DNA of 40,150 nt from Clostridiales bacterium (GCA_012520815.1 JAAYNM010000023.1:87416-127565); one strand, 5' to 3'. Shown: positions 1-8,360, numbered from the stretch's first letter. Notes: generated by a model from the letters alone, not told the origin. A program made the numbers and translations.

Positions 1-824
1 ACTATATACATAAGACCTGTAGCTGTCATCATTTCTGAACCTTTAGTTATAAGCGAAACAGCAACTATAACAGCAAATATTATAAGTCCATAGACTAAAG
101 ATGCTAAGCCAATACTTATGCTGTTTTTCGCGGTGGACACAGAGCTAACCATGTTTCTTTTTCTTATCTCAGGTTTGTTAAATGCGATTAAAATAGGAGA
201 GATGCCAAGTATGACTATGCAGGTCAAAATATAAGGGATATATCTGTAGTAACTACTTGAAAGAGGGGTATCACTTGAGGAACTGTTTTTAAGTGTTACG
301 TTAGTAGTTGTTTCCATAGTTTCTAAAGTGTTTTCATAGGCCTCGTCATAGCTAAAACCTGCACTTTTGTATGTTTTAAAGGCTAAGATAAATTGATTGA
401 TTTGCAAATCAACAAATTGTCCGGTTACGGAACCATGAATCTTATAATTGGAAAGTGACAATTCGTTTTTTAAGTTGTTTTCGTTTAGAGTGCCATTTGC
501 AATACTGTGGGAAAAACCCTTAGGGATTATTAGGATGTAGTCAACGCTTTGGTTGTACATCTCATCTCTAAATATATCAATATCTTCATCAATATCTACT
601 ATGTTGTGAAGTGAGGCCATATATTCATAAATACCCTTGGAAAGTTCTGAACCATCGTGATCAAATATTGCAACATCTAGAGAGGTACTTTTAAAGGATT
701 CTACGGTGTTATCTCCACCCGAGGCGGAAAGACCAAACATAATACCGATAAAAATAACCATATACATTATTGTAAATCTTACATACTTCTTCGAAATTTT
801 AAAAAATGTCTTAAAGACTTGCAT
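1..824 (-). CDS. ABC-2 type transporter permease, partial (3' end outside window)
   Basis: The frame stays open from the ATG at 822-824 to the window edge, so the C-terminus is missing. About 274 residues are visible: a short cytoplasmic start (MQVFKTFFKISKKYVRF), one membrane segment, an extracytoplasmic region of about 150 residues, then at least two more hydrophobic segments. This is the usual layout of ABC2_membrane_3-type exporter permeases. A GGAGGGAATCAT ribosome site precedes the start. The start lies 14 bp inside the preceding permease gene (811-1959), so the two are probably translationally coupled and form the two halves of one membrane channel powered by the ATPase at 1969-2910. 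The substrate is unknown. Lipids, peptides or antibiotics are typical for exporters beside DesK/NarL-type two-component systems, but that is inference. Confidence 0.85.
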   Translation of the reverse strand, partial: MQVFKTFFKISKKYVRFTIMYMVIFIGIMFGLSASGGDNTVESFKSTSLDVAIFDHDGSELSKGIYEYMASLHNIVDIDEDIDIFRDEMYNQSVDYILIIPKGFSHSIANGTLNENNLKNELSLSNYKIHGSVTGQFVDLQINQFILAFKTYKSAGFSYDEAYENTLETMETTTNVTLKNSSSSDTPLSSSYYRYIPYILTCIVILGISPILIAFNKPEIRKRNMVSSVSTAKNSISIGLASLVYGLIIFAVIVAVSLITKGSEMMTATGLMYI

Positions 825-1959
825 ATGATTCCCTCCTTGTCATTAGATAGCTTATAATACAAAATACTAACCCGTAGGCAACAAGTATTATCATACATTG
901 ACCGAACTTTTCATAGGTGTCATAAATATTAAGAGAGTAAAGCGCGTCAGTTATTACGGTAGCTGGATTTAGTTTATTTATTATTGGACAGAATTTATCA
1001 ATTTGATATTTAATACCACCAACCATCAAGCCACTTAAGAAGCTGGAACCAAGTGAAAATAAAACAGTGATTCCTACTTTTGTGCCATCACTGGTGTTTG
1101 GTATTGAGCCTATAAGAATACCAGAAGAAACACCTATTATTGAACCAATAATAACAGTAAGGATTATTAAACCAATAGAGCCTCCTAAATTCACCTTAAG
1201 AATATATTGAAGATAAATAACTAGGAGAATATTTGCGAGAAGCTGTATTGCATATGTAGCCAAGAAATCTGCAAGTATAGTAATAAATCTATTTACTGGA
1301 GCTAGATTTTTTCTCATACCAAGTGAAGAGAGGTTAGCTTTCATTTGCTTAGCACAGTTACAGCCAGCCATAGAACCCATTAGACAGGCCATTGCAATAA
1401 GTGAATAGAAGTAGTCTGTCATATAATTAGTGTTTCCATCAGTTAGTTTTTTTTCAATGATGAATGATGCATCAGTTGAAATATCGTTTATTATAGATGA
1501 TAAGGCTTCTGGATGAGAGTTTGCGATATTATTTATTATACTCATAGAATGTATATATTGATTACAAACCTCATTTAATATACTTTGGTTAAGACCATCT
1601 TCTAAAAGAATTAGGTTTGGTGTGCCTTCTATAACTTGAATGATTCCATTTACATCGCCGCTTTCTAGTAATTCACTTGCAGTTTCCATATCTGTGTGTG
1701 AAACATTAAGGAGAGGTTCACCATTGTCTTCCCTTTTAGCAATTTCATCAATTATATTGTCAAATGTCAAGGATGATTCGCTATTATCAGTTACAACAGC
1801 AACATCTACAGTATGAAACATTTCGGAAAAATTATATATGTTTCCAAAGGCAGCATAGAAGCAGGTACCTAGGAGTAAAGGGAAAATAATAACCCAAAAA
1901 ACTTCTTCTTTGGAACGTATGGAAATTTTTGCTCGATATTTAAAAAGATGTAAAAACAT
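811..1959 (-). CDS. ABC-2 type transporter permease
   Basis: A 382-residue integral membrane protein. It has one N-terminal membrane segment (about residues 21-42), a large extracytoplasmic domain (about 45-180), and about five membrane segments in the C-terminal half. This is the ABC2_membrane_3/YhgE-like exporter architecture. The sister permease downstream has the same layout, which suggests a heterodimeric channel. The ribosome site AGGAGG lies 5 bases before the ATG and overlaps the stop codon of the ATPase gene, so ATPase and permease are tightly coupled. The gene is the second of a three-gene leftward operon. It diverges from a sensor kinase/response regulator pair that probably controls it. 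Substrate not determinable from sequence. Confidence 0.88.
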   Translation of the reverse strand: MFLHLFKYRAKISIRSKEEVFWVIIFPLLLGTCFYAAFGNIYNFSEMFHTVDVAVVTDNSESSLTFDNIIDEIAKREDNGEPLLNVSHTDMETASELLESGDVNGIIQVIEGTPNLILLEDGLNQSILNEVCNQYIHSMSIINNIANSHPEALSSIINDISTDASFIIEKKLTDGNTNYMTDYFYSLIAMACLMGSMAGCNCAKQMKANLSSLGMRKNLAPVNRFITILADFLATYAIQLLANILLVIYLQYILKVNLGGSIGLIILTVIIGSIIGVSSGILIGSIPNTSDGTKVGITVLFSLGSSFLSGLMVGGIKYQIDKFCPIINKLNPATVITDALYSLNIYDTYEKFGQCMIILVAYGLVFCIISYLMTRRESYASL

Positions 1960-1968
1960 AATTGCCTC

Positions 1969-2910
1969 CTAGTCTCTTAATTCTTTGCCGGTAATTTCAA
2001 GAAAGACATCATTAAGTGTTGGCAATTCAGAATAAACTCTTCCAAATGGAATTTCATGGTCCTTTAGGTATTCAAGGATCCTAATAAGGTTATGCTTTCC
2101 ACCAGAGTAAAAGATTTTGAGTTTTCCATTCTCGTAATCAGTCTTGTATACATGAGATATTTGCCCAATCTCATCTAAAAACTTAGAATCTAGATTTAAA
2201 ATCTCAATGGAAATTGTTTCACTATTTTTAATAAGTTTTTTTAGTTCATCACCAGTTCCGATAGCTAGATTTTTTCCTTTGTCCATTATAGCTATGCGCG
2301 TACAAATCTGTTCCACTTCCTCCATATAATGAGAAGTATAAATAATGGTTGAACCATTGCGGTTTAATTCCAATATACCTTCTAGAATTTTATTTCTACT
2401 TTGTGGATCTACTGCAACCGTAGGTTCATCCAAAATAATTAATTCTGGTTTATGAGCAATCCCGCATGCAATATTTAATCTTCTAAGTAAGCCACCAGAA
2501 AGTTTTTTTGGATAAAACTTTACAAAATCTTTAAGGTCTACAAAATTAATGGCATCGTCAACATACTGTTTTCTTACGTTCTTATCCTTAATGTATAGGG
2601 CACAGAAATAATCAACATTTTCATACACTGTAAGTTCATCAAAGACAGCAACATTTTGCATAACAACACCAATTCGTCTCTTTAGATCATAACTGTCTGG
2701 TTTCATTTCATTTCCAAATACTTTAATGCTGCCCTTGTCATAGGTTAAGAGTGACAATATGCAATTAATAGTGGTAGTTTTGCCTGAACCGTTCGGACCT
2801 AATAATCCAAAAATTTCACCCCTTTTAATATCAAGGTTAAAATGATCCAGCGCGATTAATTCTTTATAACGTTTAACTAAATTTTCAATAAAAACAACTG
2901 ATTCGCTCAT
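1969..2910 (-). CDS. ABC transporter ATP-binding protein (exporter type)
   Basis: A 313-residue ATPase of the drug-resistance/bacitracin exporter (DRR-like) group. Visible motifs are Walker A GPNGSGKT (residues 38-45), a Q-loop in VVMQNVAVF, signature LSGGLLRR, Walker B LIILDEP followed by a D-loop-like VAVDP, and a switch histidine in IYTSHYMEE. After about residue 220 there is the C-terminal extension common in ABC-2 exporter ATPases. The protein should sit on the cytoplasmic face and drive the two permeases encoded just downstream. The start ATG follows AAGGAGAACCAT. It is the first gene of the leftward operon; 259 bp of repeat-rich intergenic DNA separates it from the divergent two-component operon. 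Confidence 0.93.
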   Translation of the reverse strand: MSESVVFIENLVKRYKELIALDHFNLDIKRGEIFGLLGPNGSGKTTTINCILSLLTYDKGSIKVFGNEMKPDSYDLKRRIGVVMQNVAVFDELTVYENVDYFCALYIKDKNVRKQYVDDAINFVDLKDFVKFYPKKLSGGLLRRLNIACGIAHKPELIILDEPTVAVDPQSRNKILEGILELNRNGSTIIYTSHYMEEVEQICTRIAIMDKGKNLAIGTGDELKKLIKNSETISIEILNLDSKFLDEIGQISHVYKTDYENGKLKIFYSGGKHNLIRILEYLKDHEIPFGRVYSELPTLNDVFLEITGKELRD

Positions 2911-2976
2911 ATGGTTCTCCTTTTATTTTGATTTCATCTACAGTAATCTTTAACTTATTTAAAGAGATACCCCTAA

Positions 2977-3071
2977 GATATTACTTAAAATATCACCTAA
3001 AACATTATTTGAAAAATGTTAAGGGAGAAAATATATATATAATATACTTAATTTTTTATAAAATATTAAGT
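2977..3071. repeat. Cluster of AT-rich inverted repeats in the divergent intergenic region
   Basis: Three inverted repeats lie side by side. At 2977-2994, GATATT and AATATC are separated by 6 bases. At 3001-3020, AACATT and AATGTT are separated by 8 bases. At 3046-3071, a near-perfect 26-bp palindrome has outer arms ACTTAAT and ATTAAGT, a core TTTTATAAAA, and a single mismatched pair. They lie in the leader/promoter zone of the leftward ABC operon. AT-rich DNA produces short palindromes by chance, but the 26-bp one is unlikely to be accidental. Possible roles are operators for the neighbouring response regulator or another repressor. No function is proven. Confidence 0.45.
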
Positions 3072-3091
3072 GAAAATGGTCACAAAAAAGT

Positions 3092-3133
3092 ATGACAAAT
3101 GTCATTTATTCATCACGTTATTTGTGCTATAAT
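3092..3133 (+). promoter_or_regulatory. Promoter of two-component operon with activator-like palindrome
   Basis: A perfect -10 box TATAAT lies at 3128-3133. The hexamer 17 bp upstream (3105-3110, TTTATT) is a poor -35. Immediately upstream, at 3092-3105, is the palindrome ATGACA-AA-TGTCAT. If transcription starts about 7 bases after the -10, the palindrome is centred near -41.5, the classic position for an activator replacing a weak -35. The obvious candidate is the NarL-type regulator encoded by the operon itself, but that is inference. Confidence 0.6.
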
Positions 3134-3169
3134 GAGCTAATGAAGTAAGCAACTACGAATGGAGAGATA

Positions 3170-4285
3170 ATGAATCAGATTGTAGATAGACTCTTGTTAA
3201 TAGTCTTAGCGTATTTGGTTGTATATTTGCAATTTCCATATGACCAATCTATTATATATTTATTATTTGGTATAGGAATTACTGCAATTTTTTATTACTT
3301 ACAAGACGCAAAGCAAGGTATATATGAGATGCTCTTCATACTTATATGTATTTTGTCATCTTTTTTGTTTCCTATATGGTTTCCATTTTCAGCATTAGCC
3401 ATATATATCGTTTTTGAAAGATATGTAGACAATAAAAGATTTACCATAAGTTCAGTAATGTTTGAGATAATAGCCTTTATATATATAGTTTCTCTTCACC
3501 AAATCAAGGATTATGAGATTGTGTTTATAGTTTTTTTAATGGTATTTCCTATTCTTGCAGCTGTTTTAGGAATGAGAGCTAGAGAGATTGAACTATTAGA
3601 AGTAAAACTAAAAAAACTTAGGGATGATAATACCGAAAAAAATGCAATGTTGATTGAAAGAAATAGATTCTTAAGTGAGAGACAAAATCAGGAGATTCAT
3701 ATTGCAACTTTATCAGAGCGAAATCGCATTGCAAGAGAAATCCATGATAATGTAGGTCATATGTTGTCTAGAAGTATTTTACAGATAGGTGCGATTATGA
3801 CAGTAAACAAAAGCACTCCAGTAGAGTCCCAACTTGAGATGGTAAAAAACACTCTTGATGGGGCAATGAACAGTATTAGAGAAAGTGTTCATGACTTACA
3901 TAAAGAGAGCTTTGATTTAGAGGCGGCCGTAAATGTCATTTTAGAAGATTGCAAAGACTATAAGGTTACACTGGATTATGATATTCGGGGTGAGGCAGAT
4001 GGAAATGTAAAGTACGCATTTATTACCATATTAAAAGAAGCTATAAACAATATACACAAACACTCCAATGCAGATTCAATAATAATTATATTTAGAGAAT
4101 TAGAAGAATTTTATCAAATGGTTATAGAGGATAATGGTTCAACCGATGCTAATATATCGGGTATTGGTGCAGGTATAGGACTTATCAATATGGAAGATAG
4201 AGTTAGGGCGTTAAAGGGCTTTATCACCATTTCAAATAGTAAAGGTTTTAGGATATTTATTTCCATACCCAAGGAGGTAAGATAG
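3170..4285 (+). CDS. Sensor histidine kinase, DesK/NarL-partner type (HisKA_3)
   Basis: A 371-residue membrane sensor kinase. The first 140 residues contain about four to five membrane segments with almost no extracytoplasmic domain, so it probably senses the membrane itself or a protein partner. A coiled-coil linker (about 138-175) leads to the HisKA_3 dimerisation motif RNRIAREIHDNVGH, with phospho-acceptor His192. The HATPase domain shows the N box EAINNIHKHS, VIEDNGS and GIGLINMEDRV. It should phosphorylate the response regulator encoded next, whose GTG start overlaps this stop codon by one base. The layout (DesK-like kinase, LuxR-type regulator, divergent ABC-2 exporter) matches known envelope-stress and antibiotic-sensing modules such as Bacillus YvfTU-YvfRS. 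The start has GGAGAG 5 bases upstream. Confidence 0.92.
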   Translation: MNQIVDRLLLIVLAYLVVYLQFPYDQSIIYLLFGIGITAIFYYLQDAKQGIYEMLFILICILSSFLFPIWFPFSALAIYIVFERYVDNKRFTISSVMFEIIAFIYIVSLHQIKDYEIVFIVFLMVFPILAAVLGMRAREIELLEVKLKKLRDDNTEKNAMLIERNRFLSERQNQEIHIATLSERNRIAREIHDNVGHMLSRSILQIGAIMTVNKSTPVESQLEMVKNTLDGAMNSIRESVHDLHKESFDLEAAVNVILEDCKDYKVTLDYDIRGEADGNVKYAFITILKEAINNIHKHSNADSIIIIFRELEEFYQMVIEDNGSTDANISGIGAGIGLINMEDRVRALKGFITISNSKGFRIFISIPKEVR

Positions 4286-4905
4286 TGAGAGTAGCAATTA
4301 TAGATGATGATGATATTGTAAGATCCTCCCTAAAGACCATATTAGAGGCATCTGGGATTGATGTGTGCGGTCTAGGAAGTAATGGAGTCGATGCAATTGA
4401 AATATATAGAAATACAAGACCAGATATACTTCTTTCCGATATAAGGATGGAAGAAATGACAGGCATAGAAGCTGCAACTGCAATCATTAAGGAGTTTCCA
4501 GAAGCTAAGATTTTATTTCTCACAACTTTTTCAGATGATGAGTATGTAGCTTGTGCACTACAATGTAATGCCAAAGGATATATATTAAAACAGGATTTTC
4601 AGGGAATAGTTCCAGCACTTCAGGCAGTGTATTCTGGACAAAGTGTTTTCGGTGGTGAAATTATCCATAAGATACCGAATATCCAGGCGGATGTTAAGCC
4701 AGAAGACTATGAAGAGAGAAATATTACTGATAAAGAATATGAGATAATAAAATTAGTGGCAGAAGGGATGAGCAATAAGGAGATTGCCGCCAATGTATAT
4801 TTATCAGAGGGAACTGTCAGAAATTATTTAAGCAATATACTAGAAAAACTACAGGTTCGTGACAGAACTCAATTAGTAGTTTATTACTATAAGAACAAGA
4901 GGTAG
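4285..4905 (+). CDS. NarL/LuxR-family response regulator
   Basis: 206 residues. The N-terminal receiver has an acidic cluster DDDD (7-10), phospho-acceptor Asp52 in LLSDIRM, and a conserved Lys in ILKQD. The C-terminal LuxR-type helix-turn-helix (about 145-206) contains ITDKEYEIIKLVAEGMSNKE and LSEGTVRNYLSNILEKL. It starts with GTG. A near-perfect AAGGAGGT ribosome site at 4271-4278, inside the end of the kinase gene, supports this start and translational coupling. It is the partner of the preceding kinase and is likely to control the divergent ABC exporter and its own operon, which includes the alarmone synthetase 3 bp downstream. Confidence 0.95.
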   Translation: MRVAIIDDDDIVRSSLKTILEASGIDVCGLGSNGVDAIEIYRNTRPDILLSDIRMEEMTGIEAATAIIKEFPEAKILFLTTFSDDEYVACALQCNAKGYILKQDFQGIVPALQAVYSGQSVFGGEIIHKIPNIQADVKPEDYEERNITDKEYEIIKLVAEGMSNKEIAANVYLSEGTVRNYLSNILEKLQVRDRTQLVVYYYKNKR

Positions 4906-4908
4906 GAC

Positions 4909-5670
4909 ATGGAAGAAAAGATAATATCAATGAATATTGGAGAACTTAAAACCAGAGGGGGAGAATTAATAACACAGATTCAAGAGAAGGAACAAGAGAA
5001 ACAAGAAGAAATAGATACTCCAGTGGAAGAGAATGGACTTGCAAGAATGATTGAGGTGGCAGGTCCCTTTATGCAGTTGATGATGGCATACAGATGTGCA
5101 GTGCGTGAGATAGAGACAAAATTGAATGTCCTAAATGACGAGTATTCTGTTCAATTTGATAGAAATCCATTTGAGAGCATCAAGAGTAGAATTAAAACAC
5201 CTGTGAGTATAGTAGAAAAACTTAAAAAACGTGAGTGCGATGTCACAGTAGAAAATATTGAAAAATATTTAACAGATGTGGCAGGTATTAGAGTTATTTG
5301 TTCATTTCCGGATGATATATATAGACTTGCAGACCAGCTTGCCCGTCAGGATGATGTAGTACTTGTAGAAAAGAAAGATTATATTAAAAATCCTAAGCCT
5401 AATGGATACAGAAGTTTGCATCTAATACTTGAAATCCCCATATTTTTATCCACTGGAAAGAAACATGTAAAAGTAGAAGTACAGTTTCGAACCATAGCGA
5501 TGGATTTCTGGGCAAGCCTAGATCACAAACTTAGATATAAGAAAAATATAAAGAATCAAGATATTATCGCTGAAGAACTTAAATCATGCGCAGATGTTCT
5601 ATGCGATATTGATTTAAGAATGCAGCAGATAAGATTTATGATTGAGGATCAAGATAAGAATAAATATTAA
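4909..5670 (+). CDS. Small alarmone synthetase, RelA/SpoT synthetase domain only
   Basis: 253 residues. The (p)ppGpp synthetase domain is present (about 75-220), with DVAGIRVIC (123-131), GYRSLH (166-171) and EVQFRT (190-195, carrying the catalytic-type Glu). No HD hydrolase domain and no TGS/ACT regulatory region are present. It is therefore a RelP/RelQ-type synthetase that would make pppGpp or ppGpp from GTP/GDP and ATP in the cytoplasm. It is longer than typical RelQ because of an N-terminal extension with a Glu/Gln-rich coiled segment (about 22-40). It begins 3 bp after the response regulator, which implies one transcript. Alarmone production would then be under direct two-component control. 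It ends one base before the converging gene at 5672. Confidence 0.9.
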   Translation: MEEKIISMNIGELKTRGGELITQIQEKEQEKQEEIDTPVEENGLARMIEVAGPFMQLMMAYRCAVREIETKLNVLNDEYSVQFDRNPFESIKSRIKTPVSIVEKLKKRECDVTVENIEKYLTDVAGIRVICSFPDDIYRLADQLARQDDVVLVEKKDYIKNPKPNGYRSLHLILEIPIFLSTGKKHVKVEVQFRTIAMDFWASLDHKLRYKKNIKNQDIIAEELKSCADVLCDIDLRMQQIRFMIEDQDKNKY

Positions 5671-5671
5671 T

Positions 5672-6082
5672 TTATTCTGCAAGTGTATATTCTATTTTAA
5701 AGATATCGCCATCAGCAGCAGGTTGTGTTTCAATACCCTTTTCACAATATGTATCATTGATATAGAAACTCCAGTAAGCACCATTTGTTGCATAATCGGC
5801 GATAAGACCATTAATTTCTGAAATCATCAAGCCGTAGTCACCTTCTGTACCAGAGAAAGTTAAACCAGTTGCTTCTTCCATAACTTCCTTTAAATATTCA
5901 GAGTCGGTATAAACGGTATAAACGGTGATTTCTTTATTGTCGTCTACAACTTTGATGATAACAGTTTTTGAACCTTTTGAAGTTTCATCATCTTTTGTGA
6001 AATACCAAACAGCACCAAGTCCAGCTATAATAGCCACAACTACGATAATACTAATAAGTGATAATAAATTTTTCTTTTTCAT
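5672..6082 (-). CDS. Membrane-anchored DUF4430-like extracellular protein
   Basis: 136 residues. A short basic start is followed by one hydrophobic segment (about 6-28) that would act as uncleaved anchor or signal. There is no lipobox cysteine. The remaining 105 residues form a small extracellular domain. The C-terminal block AYWSFYINDTYCEKGIE, ending in DGDIFKIEYT, is typical of DUF4430 (transcobalamin-C-terminal-like) domains. In other proteins these bind or present ligands such as corrinoids; here the role is unknown. An AAAGGAG ribosome site lies upstream. The gene sits just downstream of tRNA-Gly and its terminator on the same strand and is tail-to-tail with the alarmone synthetase. No convincing promoter of its own is visible. 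Confidence 0.8.
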   Translation of the reverse strand: MKKKNLLSLISIIVVVAIIAGLGAVWYFTKDDETSKGSKTVIIKVVDDNKEITVYTVYTDSEYLKEVMEEATGLTFSGTEGDYGLMISEINGLIADYATNGAYWSFYINDTYCEKGIETQPAADGDIFKIEYTLAE

Positions 6083-6107
6083 TCTAAATCTCCTTTGCTT
6101 TATATTG

Positions 6108-6137
6108 ATAAAAAAAGAACCTAACCGTTGTTAGATT
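6108..6137 (-). terminator. Rho-independent terminator after tRNA-Gly
   Basis: Read on the minus strand, an 8-bp stem AATCTAAC/GTTAGGTT (one G-T pair) with loop AACG is followed by C and seven T residues. It lies 18 bases after the tRNA 3' end. It also separates the tRNA from the DUF4430-like gene. Confidence 0.75.
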
Positions 6138-6154
6138 TCTATAGATTCTTTAAA

Positions 6155-6226
<72 letters not shown>

Positions 6227-6246
6227 AAACAAATTGATCTTGTCGA

Positions 6247-6285
6247 ACAGGTGATAGTATACCATGATAGAATATCACCTGTCAA
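6247..6285 (-). promoter_or_regulatory. tRNA-Gly promoter overlapped by a perfect 10-bp inverted repeat
   Basis: On the minus strand, a consensus -35 TTGACA (6280-6285), an 18-bp spacer and TATACT (6256-6261) precede the tRNA by about 30 bases. Two perfect arms, ACAGGTGATA (6247-6256) and TATCACCTGT (6273-6282), flank the -10 region. One arm ends in the -35 box; the other starts at the -10 and covers the probable start site. No T-run follows, so it is not a terminator for the upstream hybrid kinase. It looks like an operator for a dimeric DNA-binding protein. Confidence 0.7.
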
Positions 6286-6353
6286 CTCAATTTTTGAAAA
6301 ATTTATGAAAAAAATGTTCTTTAATTTTGGACAAGATTTGTACTGATTGAAAA

Positions 6354-8291
6354 CTATTTTGTAATCACCGATTTTAGTAATCCTATAGCATCTTCATACA
6401 GAAAATCATCAATATAGGCTAAAGCATCGGTAACAGCTTTTGCGTCTCTGGCACTCAGCAAATATCCCTTTAATTCATTAAGACAGGTAATACTATCATC
6501 AATTTCATAATCTTCAAGTGTATTAATAGCCTTATGTACCTTTTCTTCAAAAAGCAATCTTGGAATATTTTCTCTAATAATTGGCTCTGGATGGTGCTGC
6601 TTTGAATCTTCAGCTTCCTGATCAATACTAACTATAATATCTTTCAGGCTTTTTAGGATTTTTTTATATCTTTGAATAAGCTCTGGAGCATTTTTTGAAA
6701 CATAGCTTGTATTATTTTCTTTGGATTTTGCCTCGTGTTCGGCAGCATATGCACTTAAATTTGAACAGCCAATAGAAGCAGTGACACTCTTTAATCCGTG
6801 GACAATTATTCTGTAATTTTCCATATCCACATCATCTGAGAATTTTTGAATCTTCTCGATAACGCTATCGCCATCCTTGATAACAGAACGTATAACTTCT
6901 ATGTAGGATTCAGTCTTGCCACCAGTATATGACATACCAATATCAATATTGATGCCCGCCTTCTCAAAGGCTAATGTAAATTTGTCACGGAATTTTTCTG
7001 TTGTTATATTTATTTCTTTAAAAGAAATCTTTGATTTTGGAAGCCACTTGTATAGCATATCACTTAAAATATCGATATCAATAGGTTTTGAGATAAAATC
7101 TGAAAATCCATGTTCAACAAATAAGTGTCTGGCTTCATCGGTTGAATTCGCCGTAAGAGCTACAATTGGAAGCGTTTTAAAGCGACGTTCCTTGTGATAA
7201 CGTATCTTTTCTGTAGCTTCAATTCCATCAATATCAGGCATCATATGGTCCATAAATACGAGATCATATTTTGATTCCTCAATTAGTTTGATGGCCTCAT
7301 ATCCACCATGGGCAGTATCGGCTACCACGTCAAAATGGTTAAGAAGATTGCTGGCTACTGAAAGGTTTATGTTGCTATCATCTACAATAAGAACCTTTGC
7401 TGTTGGGGCAGAGAGTATGCGATTAACTTCATTGGAGAAAGAATTAAGGAATTCTTCTGATAGTGGGGTGCTGTTAATCACTGGCTGTGGTACGGTGAAG
7501 GAAAATGTAGAACCCTTTCCGTAACGGCTAGAAAAAGTCAATTCTCCATTCATCAAGTTAGAAAAATAGTTAGCTGTAAGAAGTCCAAGCCCAAAAACTT
7601 GATGTTCATATGGATTGTTAGAATTGAATTCTTTGAGTGCCTTTATAATCTTTTTCTGGTCTGTATTTTTAATTCCACACCCTGTATCAACTACTGAGAA
7701 AGTTAATATAGCAACCTTACCTTCTGTTTTGCAAGAAATATTTAGAGATACATATCCTTTTGTAGTGTATTTGAAGGAATTATCTAGTAAATTATTGATA
7801 ATATGACGTATGTGAGTAATATCACCAAACATCCATGATGGAATATTATTGTCAATGTGTATTCTAAAGTCTAATTCTTTAATGGTTGCTTCCATACGAG
7901 CATTATGTATTATACTTTTAATAAGAGTATCTGTAGAATACTCTTGTTCATTTAAGTAAGCAGTTCCGGCTTCGATATTGGAAACATCAACCAAGTCATC
8001 AAATAAAGTAAGAAGACGGTTAGAGGCAGATTTGATGGCTCTTGCATAAGACAAAAATTTGTCATCATGGGCGCCCATAAGTAATAAATCAGAGTATCCC
8101 TGCAATGAATTCATAGGGGTGCGAACATCATGACTTAACCTGGAAAAAAACTCCCCACGTTTAATCTTACCTAACTTCATTTCAGAATTAACTTGGTCAT
8201 ATAATTTCAAAGCAGTACTAAGTTGAGAACGCACAAAGGCCAAATCCTTTTCGTACTCCTCAGGGGTCTTAAATTTCTTTTCTTTTTGCAT
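6354..8291 (-). CDS. Soluble hybrid sensor histidine kinase (HisKA-HATPase-REC-HPt)
   Basis: 645 residues with no membrane segment or recognisable sensor domain. An N-terminal coiled-coil stretch (1-45) leads directly into the HisKA motif FFSRLSHDVRTPMNS with His54. The HATPase domain has N box HIINNLLDNSFKYT, VVDTGCGI, and FGLGLL plus GKGSTFSF. A receiver (about 298-415) has VDD and phospho-acceptor Asp348 in FMDHMMP. A C-terminal HPt domain (about 450-545) has His498 in IIVHGLKS. A helical tail of 100 residues follows. All phosphorelay modules are on one chain, so an external receiver or effector elsewhere is expected. The missing sensor suggests activation by a partner protein. Transcribed from a promoter back to back with the pyr promoter. 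Confidence 0.92.
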   Translation of the reverse strand: MQKEKKFKTPEEYEKDLAFVRSQLSTALKLYDQVNSEMKLGKIKRGEFFSRLSHDVRTPMNSLQGYSDLLLMGAHDDKFLSYARAIKSASNRLLTLFDDLVDVSNIEAGTAYLNEQEYSTDTLIKSIIHNARMEATIKELDFRIHIDNNIPSWMFGDITHIRHIINNLLDNSFKYTTKGYVSLNISCKTEGKVAILTFSVVDTGCGIKNTDQKKIIKALKEFNSNNPYEHQVFGLGLLTANYFSNLMNGELTFSSRYGKGSTFSFTVPQPVINSTPLSEEFLNSFSNEVNRILSAPTAKVLIVDDSNINLSVASNLLNHFDVVADTAHGGYEAIKLIEESKYDLVFMDHMMPDIDGIEATEKIRYHKERRFKTLPIVALTANSTDEARHLFVEHGFSDFISKPIDIDILSDMLYKWLPKSKISFKEINITTEKFRDKFTLAFEKAGINIDIGMSYTGGKTESYIEVIRSVIKDGDSVIEKIQKFSDDVDMENYRIIVHGLKSVTASIGCSNLSAYAAEHEAKSKENNTSYVSKNAPELIQRYKKILKSLKDIIVSIDQEAEDSKQHHPEPIIRENIPRLLFEEKVHKAINTLEDYEIDDSITCLNELKGYLLSARDAKAVTDALAYIDDFLYEDAIGLLKSVITK

Positions 8292-8331
8292 TAGTTTACC
8301 TCACTATTATCCAAAGGATAAGTTAAATGAT

Positions 8332-8360
8332 ATTATAATATTTATTGCCTAAAGTATCAA
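8332..8360 (-). promoter_or_regulatory. Promoter of the hybrid histidine kinase gene
   Basis: On the minus strand, TTGATA (8355-8360), a 17-bp spacer and TATAAT (8332-8337) lie about 40 bases before the kinase start. The -35 is only 7 bp from the -35 of the divergent pyr promoter, so the two probably compete or are regulated together. Confidence 0.75.

Noticed and set aside
6247-6282. Inverted repeat as terminator for the hybrid kinase
   Set aside because: The loop is 16 bases and no T-run follows on the minus strand, while it overlaps a consensus promoter for tRNA-Gly.
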